Position numbers and translations under genes: made by a program | Origin: Helicobacter hepaticus ATCC 51449 | GTDB lineage: Bacteria; Campylobacterota; Campylobacteria; Campylobacterales; Helicobacteraceae | Assembly (NCBI RefSeq): GCF_000007905.1 | Contig: NC_004917.1 | Location: forward strand, 682,001-746,000 | DNA: 64,000 nucleotides | Direction of reading: 5' to 3' | In this document: piece by piece, positions 19,495 to 29,190 of the stretch | Layout: each line of letters begins with the position of its first letter | Numbering within the stretch: the first letter of the stretch is position 1 | The notes under the pieces: generated by a model | The model's input: the letters and a program-made list of their open reading frames with translations, nothing else | The model's database searches: none | What the model was told of the DNA's origin: nothing

Positions 19495-20934
19495 ATGGGC
19501 AAACGAGTAGAACACGATTTTATTGGCGAACTAGAGATTGCCGATGATATGTATTATGGTGTGCAAACCTTTAGAGCATTACAAAATTTCAATATTACAG
19601 GCGATAAGCTAAGTAGCTATCCAAGCTTTATCAAGGCTTTTGCGCAAGTAAAAAAAGCTGCTTGTTTGGCAAATTATGAACTTAAATTGCTTGATGAGCA
19701 AAAAAAAGATGCTATTTGCAAAGCTTGTGATAGGCTTATTGCAGGCGAGCTAAGAGAGCAATTTGTAGTAGATATGCTTCAAGGTGGAGCTGGAACAAGC
19801 ACAAATATGAACACAAATGAAGTTGTAGCAAATTTGGCATTAGAGATTATGGGACATAAAAAAGGTGAATATCAATACTGCCACCCAAATGACCACGTCA
19901 ATCTCTCACAATCTACAAATGATTCATATCCCACTGCTATTCACGTAGCACTATATGACGAGCTTTCAGCTCTTGCCAAAGATATGGAAGTGCTAAAAGA
20001 ATCTTTTAATAAAAAATCTCAAGAATTTAAAGATGTGCTTAAAATGGGGCGAACTCAACTTCAAGATGCTGTGCCTATGACTTTAGGACAAGAGTTTCAC
20101 ACTTTTGCAGTGATGATGGGAGAAGATATTGCGCGTGTGCTTGAAGCAAGAAACCTTGTAACTGAAATCAATATGGGTGGGACCGCAATTGGGACAGGCA
20201 TAAACTCACACCCTGATTATCCTAAAATTGTCCAAAAGAAACTCTGTGAGGTTACAGGACACCCTTTCAAAACTGCAGATGACCTCATTGAGGCCACACA
20301 AGATACAGGTGCGTATGTGCAAGTAAGTGGTGTGCTTAAAAGAGTAGCTGTGAAACTCTCTAAAGTCTGTAATGACTTACGACTACTAAGCTCTGGACCA
20401 AGAGCGGGGCTTAATGAAATCAACCTCCCCAAAATGCAGCCCGGAAGCTCCATTATGCCCGGTAAAGTAAATCCTGTAATCCCTGAAGTTGTTAATCAAG
20501 TATGCTATGCAGTGATTGGTAATGATGTAACTGTGAGCTTTGCAAGTGAGGGCGGACAATTGCAGCTTAATGTATTTGAGCCTGTGATTGCTTATGGATT
20601 ATTTAACTCTATTTCTATGATGAGAAATGCTATGCTTACACTTGCAAGCAAATGTATTGACGGAATCACTGCAAATGAAAAGATTTGTAGTGATTTTGTT
20701 TATAATAGCATTGGTATTGTTACAGCTCTTAATCCTTATATTGGCTATGAGAATTCTGCATCAATTGCTAAAGAATCTTTACAAACAGGCAAACCTGTTA
20801 AAGAAATTGCATTAGAAAGAAAGCTTTTAAGCGAAGAGCAACTCAATGAGATTTTTCAACCAAAAAATATGCTCAATCCACATATGAGCGCAGAAGATAA
20901 GGCGAAATTCCAAAAAAATTCGCCTTTTGCATAA
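19495..20934 (+). CDS. aspA: Aspartate ammonia-lyase
   Basis: 479 residues of the fumarase/aspartase superfamily. The signature GSSIMPGKVNP is complete and its flexible loop holds the catalytic Ser; GAGTSTNMNTNEV and QSTNDSYPTA are the other two active-site segments. The enzyme splits aspartate into fumarate and ammonia, supplying fumarate for respiration. It is followed by the C4-dicarboxylate antiporter dcuA, so the pair takes up aspartate and exports succinate. FumC is excluded in favour of AspA by the context and overall pattern. Confidence 0.92.
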   Translation: MGKRVEHDFIGELEIADDMYYGVQTFRALQNFNITGDKLSSYPSFIKAFAQVKKAACLANYELKLLDEQKKDAICKACDRLIAGELREQFVVDMLQGGAGTSTNMNTNEVVANLALEIMGHKKGEYQYCHPNDHVNLSQSTNDSYPTAIHVALYDELSALAKDMEVLKESFNKKSQEFKDVLKMGRTQLQDAVPMTLGQEFHTFAVMMGEDIARVLEARNLVTEINMGGTAIGTGINSHPDYPKIVQKKLCEVTGHPFKTADDLIEATQDTGAYVQVSGVLKRVAVKLSKVCNDLRLLSSGPRAGLNEINLPKMQPGSSIMPGKVNPVIPEVVNQVCYAVIGNDVTVSFASEGGQLQLNVFEPVIAYGLFNSISMMRNAMLTLASKCIDGITANEKICSDFVYNSIGIVTALNPYIGYENSASIAKESLQTGKPVKEIALERKLLSEEQLNEIFQPKNMLNPHMSAEDKAKFQKNSPFA

Positions 20935-21013
20935 TCTCTTTGTAAAGTGTTTTTAGAGGAGTAGCCAAAGGCACTTCTTTAAAACTTACAATTTCATTTT
21001 TTAAGGATTTTTT

Positions 21014-22441
21014 ATGGAAATAATATTACTGGTTTTACAAGTAGCAGTGCTACTTGGTGCGATTTTCTTAGGTATCCGACTAGGAGGTATGGCGATAGGC
21101 TATGCTGGAGGATTCGGTGTTGTAGTGCTTTGTCTCGTGCTCGGTATGAAACCCGGAGATATTCCTTGGGACGTGATTTTAATCATTATGTCTGTGATTG
21201 CAGCGATTGCGGCAATGCAACTTGCTGGTGGGCTAGACTATATGGTGCAAGTGGCAGAAAAAATCTTGCGCAAGAATCCAAAATACATTAACTACCTTGC
21301 TCCAACGGTTACATATTTCCTTACATTCTTAGCTGGCACTGGGCATACAGCATTTTCAATGATACCTGTGATTGTAGAAGTGGCAAAAGAGCAAAACATT
21401 AAACCTTCCGCACCTCTTTCAATCGCCGTTGTCGCAAGTCAGATTGCTATCACTGCATCGCCTGTAAGTGCTGCAGTGGTGTATATGAGTGGTGCTCTTG
21501 AAGATTTTGGCTGGAATTACCCTACATTGCTACTTGTATGGCTTATTACAACTTTTGCCGCTTGTATGCTTACTGCATTTGTGGTGAGCAAGTTTTTCCC
21601 ACTTGATTTAAGCAAGGACATCATCTATCAAGAACGATTAAAAGCGGGACTTGTTAAGCCTTCTGTTGGTGCACAACATATTGAACTCAAAAAAGGTGCA
21701 AAACTAAGTGTAGGAATTTTCTTATTAGGTGTGCTCTGCGTGGTGATTTATGCCACTTCAATTTCTGATGTTGTGCGTAAGCCTTTCTTGGATATCCTAA
21801 ATGGTGTGATTGTAAGCAATAATGGACAAGGGCTTATGGCAGGTATTGCTGAATTTATGAGAGGCTACATTGACCCAGTGAGATTACCACGCGATGGAGC
21901 GATTATGGCATTTATGTTAGCTATTGCTACTTGTATTACGATTTTTTGCAAGATAGATACAGGCAAACTTCTTGAAGCCAGCACTTTTAAGGCAGGTATG
22001 ACAGCTTGTATTTGTGTGCTAGGCGTTGCTTGGCTTGGCAATACCTTTGTCGCCGGATACAAAAAAGAAATTGGAGATTTAGCAAGCAACCTTGTAGGTG
22101 ATTATCCTGCACTTTTAGCAGTGGCACTTTTCTTTGCAAGTATGTTGCTTTACTCTCAGGCAGCAACAGCAAAGGCTATTATGCCTGTGGTCATTGGTGC
22201 ACTTGGCATAACTGCGGCTACTCCAGAATCTTCCTACATTCTTGTAGCAAGCTTTGCAGCAGTTTCTGCTCTCTTCGTATTGCCCACATACCCTACCCTG
22301 CTTGGTGCAGTACAAATGGACGATACCGGCTCAACGCGTATTGGTAAATATGTCTTTAACCATAGCTTTATTGTGCCCGGCACACTTGCGATAATCTTTG
22401 CAGTAGGGCTTGGGTTTATAGTCACTCCTCTCTTTGCTTAA
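21014..22441 (+). CDS. dcuA: Anaerobic C4-dicarboxylate transporter DcuA
   Basis: 475 residues with about ten to twelve membrane helices. It carries the Dcu pattern: LGIRLGGMAIGYAGG near the start, FLAGTGHTAFSMIPVI, and LPTYPTLLGAVQMDDTGSTRIG near the end. In epsilonproteobacteria DcuA exchanges aspartate or fumarate for succinate across the inner membrane. It lies 79 bp after aspA with an AAGGA site, most likely as one operon. Confidence 0.93.
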   Translation: MEIILLVLQVAVLLGAIFLGIRLGGMAIGYAGGFGVVVLCLVLGMKPGDIPWDVILIIMSVIAAIAAMQLAGGLDYMVQVAEKILRKNPKYINYLAPTVTYFLTFLAGTGHTAFSMIPVIVEVAKEQNIKPSAPLSIAVVASQIAITASPVSAAVVYMSGALEDFGWNYPTLLLVWLITTFAACMLTAFVVSKFFPLDLSKDIIYQERLKAGLVKPSVGAQHIELKKGAKLSVGIFLLGVLCVVIYATSISDVVRKPFLDILNGVIVSNNGQGLMAGIAEFMRGYIDPVRLPRDGAIMAFMLAIATCITIFCKIDTGKLLEASTFKAGMTACICVLGVAWLGNTFVAGYKKEIGDLASNLVGDYPALLAVALFFASMLLYSQAATAKAIMPVVIGALGITAATPESSYILVASFAAVSALFVLPTYPTLLGAVQMDDTGSTRIGKYVFNHSFIVPGTLAIIFAVGLGFIVTPLFA

Positions 22442-22612
22442 GATGTCTCTATATGCAGGAGCATTCAATGAATATCCTTGCGTATAGATTCTATTTTATT
22501 ATTTATGTAAAATATATTGTTTTTTCTATTTGTTGGTATTTTCTTAAAAAATCATTTATATTGATAACATAAAAACTATTTTTATTAAACTTAGTTTAAA
22601 AAAGGTCGTATT

Positions 22613-24670
22613 ATGAACATTTTTTCTCGTCTAAATGTTGGTGCAAAGGTAGCGTGTGTAGTAACTGCATTTGTAGTAATTTGTGTAAGCATATTGGCAT
22701 TTTTTATTATTTCCGCTTCAAAGCATTCACTTGAAGAACAAGCTCATAGAATTGTAGAACAGGCCTCTTATCGCTACGGCAATATCCTTGATATGGTAAG
22801 TTCAGAGGTGCTTGATACATTATTTGTTGGTGCTACTGCTATTAATACTCAAATTGAGCACAATACTATCAGTGCCGAGCGTCTAAAGGATATTGTCACT
22901 GCAATTCCTAATAATATCAACAGCATTGAGTATGCGTATTTATTTATGCCTCAATTTATGGGTGAAGAACTCATCATTCTCGCACAATCAAATGGAAAAG
23001 AGGGACAAAAAGCTGCCATTATCAAGTCCGAACCCATCATTAAAACATTTACATCTATACAAGGTGCTATTGCAAACAATAAACCGAGTTTGTCGCACCC
23101 TGCAATCATCAATTTTCAAAATAAAGAGTTATATGCACAGGGCTTTGGTGTCCCCATACACGATAAAAATGGCAAAGTTATAGGTGCATTAGGTGCTTTT
23201 ATAAATTTTGCCAATATTGGGATTCCTCTATTAAGCGAAGAGGCTAGAGTTTTTAATGATGACCAAAGGTTTGTTATAGATGAGCAAGGCACGATAATCA
23301 TCAATCAAAATCAAAATTTTATAGGCAAAAAGCTTGATGAAATCGTTCCAACACAAGAAACAAAAAATATTATTATTGCTGCCAAAGAGGGAAAAAATGG
23401 TATTTTCCCTTACCGCACAGCTGCAGGAATTGAAGGTATCGTCGGTATGCGCTCTATAAAGCCACTCAATGAGGGTAATATGTATTGGAATGTCTTATCA
23501 TATATCCCCAATAAATCCATTAATGAACCACTTGTAGAACTTCTATGGATTATTATTGCTTGTAGCATAGGGACAATATTAATTATTGTCATAGGCACAA
23601 TGTATTATTTACGCACCTGTGTAGCTAAACGCATACGATTAATACTTAACGCACTTACAAGCTTTTTTGCCTATCTCAACCACGAACGCAAAGATGCACC
23701 ACAACCTCTTAAGATTGTTGCTCAAGATGAATTAGGTGAAATGGGTAATGCTATTAATGATAATATTCAAAAAACAAAAGCTGGTTTAGAACAAGATTCT
23801 AAAGCTGTAGAACAATCAGTTTTAACTGCAAAAACCATAGAATCTGGAGACTTTAGAGCAAGAATTACAGAAACTCCTCATAATCCACAGCTTAATGAAT
23901 TAAAAAATGTGCTTAATCATATGCTTGATGATTTACAAACAAAAATAGGAAGTGATACCAATGAAATAGCAAGAGTATTCGATAGCTATACTAAACTCGA
24001 CTTCACCACAGAAGTAAAAGATGCAAGTGGTAGAGTAGAAGTTGTTACAAATACTCTAGGAGAAGAAATTAGAAAAATGCTCTCAACAAGTTCAAACTTT
24101 GCTCAAACATTAAGTAATGAAGCTAAATCTCTTGCTCAAGCAGTAACTAATCTTACTAATTTAACAAATTCCCAAGCTTCCTCTTTAGAACAAACAGCTC
24201 AAGCAGTAGAAGAGATTACAAGTTCTATGCAAAATGTAAGTGGTAAGACTGGAGAAGTTATCCAACAAAGTGAAGATATTAAAAATGTTATAGGTATCAT
24301 TAGAGATATAGCAGACCAAACAAACTTACTTGCTCTTAATGCAGCAATAGAAGCTGCAAGAGCAGGAGAACACGGAAGAGGATTTGCTGTTGTTGCAGAT
24401 GAGGTGCGAAAATTAGCCGAGAGAACTCAAAAGAGCTTAGGAGAGATTGAAGCTAATACAAATCTCTTAGTGCAAAGTATTAATGATATGGGAGAATCTA
24501 TTAGAGAGCAAACTACTGGAGTTACTCAAATTAATGAGGCTATATCACATTTAGAATCTGTTACACAAGAGAATGTTGAGATTGCTAATTCTAGTGCAGA
24601 GATTAGTGAGAGAGTAGATAAAGTAGCTAAAGATATATTAGATGATGTGAATAAGAAGAGGTTTGAATAA
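22613..24670 (+). CDS. Methyl-accepting chemotaxis protein with periplasmic Cache-type sensor
   Basis: 685 residues. First membrane helix at about 14-36, periplasmic dCache-type sensor (about 40-305, with [20 protein letters not shown]), second helix at about 308-330, a HAMP-like linker, and a long signalling coiled coil with the hairpin tip [19 protein letters not shown]. It transmits ligand binding to CheA and so to the flagellar motor. A 383-bp part of the signalling domain (24167-24549) is identical at the DNA level to the frameshifted chemoreceptor at 38-40 kb. Ligand unknown. Confidence 0.92.
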   Translation: MNIFSRLNVGAKVACVVTAFVVICVSILAFFIISASKHSLEEQAHRIVEQASYRYGNILDMVSSEVLDTLFVGATAINTQIEHNTISAERLKDIVTAIPNNINSIEYAYLFMPQFMGEELIILAQSNGKEGQKAAIIKSEPIIKTFTSIQGAIANNKPSLSHPAIINFQNKELYAQGFGVPIHDKNGKVIGALGAFINFANIGIPLLSEEARVFNDDQRFVIDEQGTIIINQNQNFIGKKLDEIVPTQETKNIIIAAKEGKNGIFPYRTAAGIEGIVGMRSIKPLNEGNMYWNVLSYIPNKSINEPLVELLWIIIACSIGTILIIVIGTMYYLRTCVAKRIRLILNALTSFFAYLNHERKDAPQPLKIVAQDELGEMGNAINDNIQKTKAGLEQDSKAVEQSVLTAKTIESGDFRARITETPHNPQLNELKNVLNHMLDDLQTKIGSDTNEIARVFDSYTKLDFTTEVKDASGRVEVVTNTLGEEIRKMLSTSSNFAQTLSNEAKSLAQAVTNLTNLTNSQASSLEQTAQAVEEITSSMQNVSGKTGEVIQQSEDIKNVIGIIRDIADQTNLLALNAAIEAARAGEHGRGFAVVADEVRKLAERTQKSLGEIEANTNLLVQSINDMGESIREQTTGVTQINEAISHLESVTQENVEIANSSAEISERVDKVAKDILDDVNKKRFE
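24167..24549 (+). repeat. 383-bp perfect inverted repeat, left copy (chemoreceptor hairpin domain)
   Basis: Compared base by base, this stretch is identical to the complement of 38157-38539; identity stops sharply at both ends (AAATT versus TAATT, and CACAT versus CACAG). It encodes the kinase-contacting hairpin of both receptors. Flanking sequence is divergent, which points to recent gene conversion. In opposite orientation, the copies could support inversion of the 13.6 kb between them. Confidence 0.9.
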
Positions 24671-24755
24671 TTGATGAATAATATTTTGATTTTGCTCTGT
24701 GCGTTGTGCAGGGCTAAAAATCTTAACCCTTACCCTTTCTAAGAATTTTTAATGA

Positions 24756-25682
24756 TTAGCTAAAAGCCCCATAATTCATTAACTTTTGATAGCGTTTATT
24801 GAGGTAGTTATCATCTTGTGATATTTCTTCAAACGCTTTAAGAAAATACGATTCTATAGCCTTTGCTGCAGATTCCTTATCTCTATGAGCACCAATAAGT
24901 GGTTCATTGATAACATCATCAATTAACCCGCATTTTTTAAGCTCAATAGGCGTAATTTTAAGTGCCTTTGTTGCAGATTCTATTTTTGAAGGATCATTCC
25001 ATAATATCGCTGCACAACCTTCTGGGGAGATAACACTAAAGATAGAATATTGCATCATAGCAAGCTTGTCTGCCACTGCAATAGCTAATGCACCACCGCT
25101 TCCTCCTTCGCCAATAACAACCGCAATCGTTGGCGTTTTGAGTTTGGCAAATTCTTGCAAATTTCTAGCAATTGCCTCACTTTGTCCGCGTTCTTCTGCT
25201 CCTAATCCGGGATAAGCCCCTTGTGTATCTACAAGCATAAGGATAGGAATATGAAATTTCTCGGCAAGCTTTGCCGCACGCAAAGCCTTACGATAGCCTT
25301 CAGGGCTTGGCATACCAAAATTACGTGCAAGTTTATTTTTTGTGCCTCTTCCTTTTTCCTCACCAATAATCATTGTAGTCTGTTCACCTATTTTACCAAG
25401 AAAACATACGATTGCCTTATCATCTTTAAAATGTCTGTCTCCATTAATCTCATAAGGATTTTTGAGAATAGATTCAATATAATCCATTGCATAAGGACGA
25501 TCAGGGTGGCGTGCAAGCTGTAATTTTTGGTAATCACTTATATTAGAATATACGCTAGATACTTCTTTTTCAAGCTCTTTTTCAAGGATTGATATAGCAT
25601 CATTATCACCACTTATAATAGCAGATTCTATATCATCTTGGAGATTTTTAATTTTTTGTTCAAAATCAAGATAGGTTGCCAT
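24756..25682 (-). CDS. accA: Acetyl-CoA carboxylase carboxyltransferase subunit alpha
   Basis: 308 residues. AccA with AccD transfers the carboxyl group from biotin to acetyl-CoA to give malonyl-CoA, the first step of fatty-acid synthesis. The crotonase-fold core shows [23 protein letters not shown] and [14 protein letters not shown], the oxyanion-hole glycines. It starts 12 bp after fabF, with the order acpP-fabF-accA conserved with H. pylori, so these genes form one minus-strand operon. Confidence 0.95.
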   Translation of the reverse strand: MATYLDFEQKIKNLQDDIESAIISGDNDAISILEKELEKEVSSVYSNISDYQKLQLARHPDRPYAMDYIESILKNPYEINGDRHFKDDKAIVCFLGKIGEQTTMIIGEEKGRGTKNKLARNFGMPSPEGYRKALRAAKLAEKFHIPILMLVDTQGAYPGLGAEERGQSEAIARNLQEFAKLKTPTIAVVIGEGGSGGALAIAVADKLAMMQYSIFSVISPEGCAAILWNDPSKIESATKALKITPIELKKCGLIDDVINEPLIGAHRDKESAAKAIESYFLKAFEEISQDDNYLNKRYQKLMNYGAFS

Positions 25683-25694
25683 TATGCCTCCTAA

Positions 25695-26933
25695 TTAGAT
25701 TTTGCTAAATATTACAACACCATTTGTGCCACCAAAGCCAAATGAGTTACTCATTACAACATCAACTTTTGCCTCACGTGCAGTATTGGGAATATAATCC
25801 AAATCACATTCAGGGTCTGGGTTTTCTTGGTTAATTGTTGGAGGCAAGATACCCTCTTGCATTGCCATAATAGAAATGACTGCTTCTATAGCACCAGCTG
25901 CACCTAAACAATGCCCAATTTGCCCTTTTGTAGAACTTACAGGTGGCACAGATTCTTTAGAACCAAAAGCAGCTTTAAGTGCCATTGTCTCATAAAGGTC
26001 ATTATAAGCCGTGCTTGTGCCGTGTGCATTGACATATCCCACAGGTTTATTTGCCATTTTGAGTGCAGCTTTGATAGCCCTTAATGCTCCTTCACCTTGT
26101 GGAGCAGGAGTTGTGATATGATTAGCATCACCGCTCTCACCAAAACCAATCAATTCTGCATAAATTTTTGCACCACGTTTTTTAGCACTCTCATATTCCT
26201 CAAGCACCAGTGCTCCAGCACCTTCACCCATAACAAATCCATTACGTTCTTTATCAAATGGACGCGAAGCTTTCAAGGGTTCATCATTTCTATCACTTAG
26301 TGCTTTCATCGCTGCAAAACCACCAATTCCCACAGGGCAAATTGAAGATTCTGAACCAATTACAAGCATAGCATCTGCGCCATTGAGCATAATAGTCTTT
26401 GCTGCTTCGCTAATAGCGTGAGTTCCAGCCGCACAAGCCGTAACACTTGCAAGATTAGGACCCTTAAGTGCGTATTCAATAGAGATAAAACCTCCGAGCA
26501 TATTTACAAGCGCAGAAGGAATAAAAAATGGATTAATTCTGCGTGGTCCTTTTTGCTCACAAACAACGGAGTTCTTCTCAATATTGCCAAGCCCACCAAT
26601 ACCTGCGCCGGAGCTAACACCAAACCGCTCACTAAGTGACATATTTACGACATTACCTTCAAGCAATCCGCACTCACTCATTGCTTCCTTTGCTGCTTTT
26701 AAGCCAAGCTGGATAAATCGGTCAGCCTTTTTTACCTCGCGTGGGTCAAGAACTTCTTCAACATTAAAGTCTGTAATTTCACCAGCAATTTTGACAGGAA
26801 AATTTTCTACATCAAAGCAAGAAATTCTTTTAATCCCACATTGTCCATTAATGATAGCTTTAAAAGAGTCACTTTTGTTTAAGCCTAATGAGTTAATCAT
26901 TCCTAAACCAGTTACCACTACTCGACGCATCAT
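25695..26933 (-). CDS. fabF: 3-Oxoacyl-[acyl-carrier-protein] synthase II
   Basis: 412 residues, condensing enzyme of fatty-acid elongation. The active-site Cys is in SVTACAAGTHAI, the two His in NAHGTSTAYND and GQIGHCLGAAGA, and the C-terminal FGFGGTNG loop is present. Two adjacent ATG codons (26933 and 26930) are possible starts behind AAAGGA; the second gives the usual MRRVVVTG start. It lies between acpP and accA. Confidence 0.95.
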   Translation of the reverse strand: MMRRVVVTGLGMINSLGLNKSDSFKAIINGQCGIKRISCFDVENFPVKIAGEITDFNVEEVLDPREVKKADRFIQLGLKAAKEAMSECGLLEGNVVNMSLSERFGVSSGAGIGGLGNIEKNSVVCEQKGPRRINPFFIPSALVNMLGGFISIEYALKGPNLASVTACAAGTHAISEAAKTIMLNGADAMLVIGSESSICPVGIGGFAAMKALSDRNDEPLKASRPFDKERNGFVMGEGAGALVLEEYESAKKRGAKIYAELIGFGESGDANHITTPAPQGEGALRAIKAALKMANKPVGYVNAHGTSTAYNDLYETMALKAAFGSKESVPPVSSTKGQIGHCLGAAGAIEAVISIMAMQEGILPPTINQENPDPECDLDYIPNTAREAKVDVVMSNSFGFGGTNGVVIFSKI

Positions 26934-27005
26934 TCATTCCTTTATAATAAGGGGGTTATAGAATCCAACCTGCATAAAGCAAAGCAAGATTCTATAGTTT
27001 ATAAT

Positions 27006-27236
27006 TTATTTGTTAGCTTCAATATAAGCAACAACATCTTTGACTGTTTTGATTTTTTCTGCTTCTTCATCTGGAATCTCAATAGAGAATTTCTCTTCAA
27101 GAGCCATAACAAGCTCTACAACATCAAGAGAATCTGCATTCAAATCCTCAATAAAACGAGATTCGGGTTTTACTTCATTTGCATCAACACTTAATTGTTC
27201 AACAACTACAGCCTTTACACTTTCAAATGTATCCAT
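27006..27236 (-). CDS. acpP: Acyl carrier protein
   Basis: 76 residues, acidic, with the 4'-phosphopantetheine attachment site [12 protein letters not shown] (Ser about 38). It shuttles acyl chains between the fatty-acid synthesis enzymes. It is first in the block acpP-fabF-accA on the minus strand and has its own -10 box, as expected for a highly expressed protein. Confidence 0.97.
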   Translation of the reverse strand: MDTFESVKAVVVEQLSVDANEVKPESRFIEDLNADSLDVVELVMALEEKFSIEIPDEEAEKIKTVKDVVAYIEANK

Positions 27237-27271
27237 TGTATTCTCCTTTGGTTTTAAACTTAAAAGGTGAG

Positions 27272-27277
27272 ATTATA
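27272..27277 (-). promoter_or_regulatory. Predicted -10 box for acpP
   Basis: TATAAT on the minus strand 35 bp before the acpP ATG, followed by an AAAGGAG site. The 215-bp gap between acpP and the DUF285 gene otherwise shows nothing recognisable. Confidence 0.55.
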
Positions 27278-27451
27278 TCAAACTTTTGTTAAATTACTAG
27301 CTACTATTTGGAAACTTTTACAAAAGCTTATGCGAGATTCTGCAAAATATAGGGATTTGAAAAGTTATACCTTAGAATCTCACGTGTATTTTACGCTTTC
27401 ACAAGATACAAGATTATGCGTGCGTATATCTATCGCTAAATGTTGTCTATC

Positions 27452-28132
27452 CTAATCCCATTTATTCCTTTTTTGCGCACGATTATATGCGGTTGCTTCG
27501 CGAAACATATTATCTGTGTCCTTTACACCTTTAAGATCCCAATAATACCCTACATTATGGCAAAAACTTAAAGCATAACCAAACATATAATGCATATTTG
27601 TAGCCTTTTTTGTATTCCAAGCACCAATGGGCTGATTGAAAGCTTCTGCTTGGTAAAACATACAAGAAAAGTTTGTGGCACTTGAAGTATCCCATTTATC
27701 AATAGGCTGATTAAACACCTTATTTTCTTCAAACATAAAGCTAAAATTTTTTACCTTTGATGTATCCCAAGTGGATATGTTTTCATTAAAATTAGAGTAT
27801 CTAAACATATCTTGCATAGTTGTAACCTTGCTCGTATCCCAATTTTCAATCCCAGCAAAATCATTTCTATCAACATCCTCAAAGAGAAATGATAAATCTT
27901 TAATATTGCTGATGTCAATATCGCCTAAATACTGCTTTTTAAGCTTTACAAGTTTTTGCAACTTCATTTTGTTTTTTGGCGTGATTATCTCACCCTTGCT
28001 TTTTGACGTGACTGGCTTTCTATCAAATACGCTTTTGAGAATAGTATCGAGCTTTTGTCCCTTTGCGTATCGCGAATAGATTCTATAAATATAATCTTGT
28101 GGGGAATTTTTCGCACTGCATCCTGCATACAA
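27452..28132 (-). CDS. DUF285 / BspA-like repeat protein, 3' part of an interrupted gene
   Basis: 226 residues from TTG 28132. From about residue 75 it shows DUF285 repeats of about 24 residues built on the core W-D-T-S-K-V-x2-M-x2-M-F, four to five copies (WDTSKVTTMQDMFRY, WDTSKVKNFSFMFEE, WDTSSATNFSCMFYQ, WNTKKATNMHYMFGY). Such repeats are surface-associated leucine-rich-like structures in BspA proteins of gut bacteria. The frame continues upstream without a shift into a 51-residue piece (28145-28300), separated only by a TAG at 28145-28147. The product may therefore be a broken gene, an internal start, or amber read-through. It sits between acpP and fabG, where H. pylori has a different small gene. 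Confidence 0.7.
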   Translation of the reverse strand: MYAGCSAKNSPQDYIYRIYSRYAKGQKLDTILKSVFDRKPVTSKSKGEIITPKNKMKLQKLVKLKKQYLGDIDISNIKDLSFLFEDVDRNDFAGIENWDTSKVTTMQDMFRYSNFNENISTWDTSKVKNFSFMFEENKVFNQPIDKWDTSSATNFSCMFYQAEAFNQPIGAWNTKKATNMHYMFGYALSFCHNVGYYWDLKGVKDTDNMFREATAYNRAQKRNKWD

Positions 28133-28144
28133 GGCTTTATCGTC

Positions 28145-28300
28145 CTAATATTCTTGCTCCAAATCACTTAGGCGAGCTTCGGCAAAACTGGAAATATCCC
28201 TTGTGCATTCAGCTCCTGCCTTTAAGGCTTCTATTACGTCCTCTAGATCTCCATTTTCAACAGCCTTGTATAACTGCTCATTTAGTTCTTCTTTACTCAT
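28145..28300 (-). pseudogene. N-terminal piece of the interrupted DUF285 protein
   Basis: 51 residues starting at ATG 28300 behind a perfect TAAGGAGG site: MSKEELNEQLYKAVENGDLE, then DVIEALKAGAECTRD. This looks like the capping helix pair of an ankyrin-type repeat protein. It ends in TAG at 28145-28147, in the same frame as the DUF285 frame that follows four codons later. The strong ribosome site here, against a weak one for the downstream TTG, suggests that this was the original start and that the TAG is a later mutation. Confidence 0.65.
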
Positions 28301-28396
28301 AAAACCTCCTTAACAAATAGATTTGCGAATCTTGCTGCAAAATCTTTTGCTTTTATATAGAATCTACCTTATCAGTAGCAGATTCTAAAGTATGTT

Positions 28397-29140
28397 TTAC
28401 ATATAAAGCCCACCATTGACCTTTAATACCTCACCTGTAATATAGCTTGAAGATTCTGAAAGCAAAAATGCCACTGCTTGGGCTACATCACTTGCCTGTC
28501 CAAAGCGTGCAAGAGGGATATTTTTCATATAGCTTTCTACAACTTCGGGTTTGAGTTCATCAGTCATATCGCTTTGTATAAAACCGGGTGTAACGCAGTT
28601 AAAGCGAACATTTCGCGGTGCGCCCTCATAGGCAAAAGATTTACTCATTGCAATCATTCCACCTTTACTCGCTGCATAATTTGTTTGTCCCATATTGCCA
28701 CGCTCACCAATGATTGAGGCGATATTTACAACACTCCCAAAACGTTGTTTGCTCATTATTTTCAAAGCTTCTCTGCAACCAATAAAACACGATTTCAAAT
28801 TTGCATCGATTACGTTTTCAAAATCTTCTACGCTCATACGCAATGCAAGTTTGTCATTTGTAATTCCTGCATTATTCACAAGATAGGCTAATTTCTCATC
28901 ACTTTGTGTAATAACTTTTAAACCAGCTATGAACTCTTCTTCTATGCTTGCATCAAATTTAATCACTGCTGCTTTACCACCGCTTGATTCTATTTCCTCT
29001 TTTACCTTTTGGGCAAGTTCAGGCTTTGAGCGGTAATTTATCCATACTTTAAGTCCATAACTTGCCAAAGTTTTGGCAATTTGCGCCCCAATTCCTTTGC
29101 TTGCACCTGTAATAAGCACATTTTCTCCATTAAATTTCAT
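28397..29140 (-). CDS. fabG: 3-Oxoacyl-[acyl-carrier-protein] reductase
   Basis: 247 residues from the ATG at 29140, picked because AAAGGAG lies just before it; an upstream TTG at 29161 is less likely. Short-chain dehydrogenase with NADPH loop TGASKGIGAQIA, NNAG motif (LVNNAGIT), and the Ser-Tyr-Lys triad (NIASIIGERGNMGQTNYAASKGG). It reduces 3-oxoacyl-ACP in fatty-acid elongation, working with acpP and fabF nearby. Confidence 0.94.
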   Translation of the reverse strand: MKFNGENVLITGASKGIGAQIAKTLASYGLKVWINYRSKPELAQKVKEEIESSGGKAAVIKFDASIEEEFIAGLKVITQSDEKLAYLVNNAGITNDKLALRMSVEDFENVIDANLKSCFIGCREALKIMSKQRFGSVVNIASIIGERGNMGQTNYAASKGGMIAMSKSFAYEGAPRNVRFNCVTPGFIQSDMTDELKPEVVESYMKNIPLARFGQASDVAQAVAFLLSESSSYITGEVLKVNGGLYM

Positions 29141-29190
29141 TGTATTCTCCTTTTTTTGCACAATCTTAACTTATTTTAGCTAATTTTTGT

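Noticed and set aside
27267-27455. 62-codon plus-strand frame after acpP
   Set aside because: It starts inside the acpP promoter, overlaps the end of the DUF285 gene, has no ribosome site and no recognisable features.
29141-29161. Upstream TTG start for fabG
   Set aside because: The ATG at 29140 has AAAGGAG at the right distance and gives the family's usual N-terminus.
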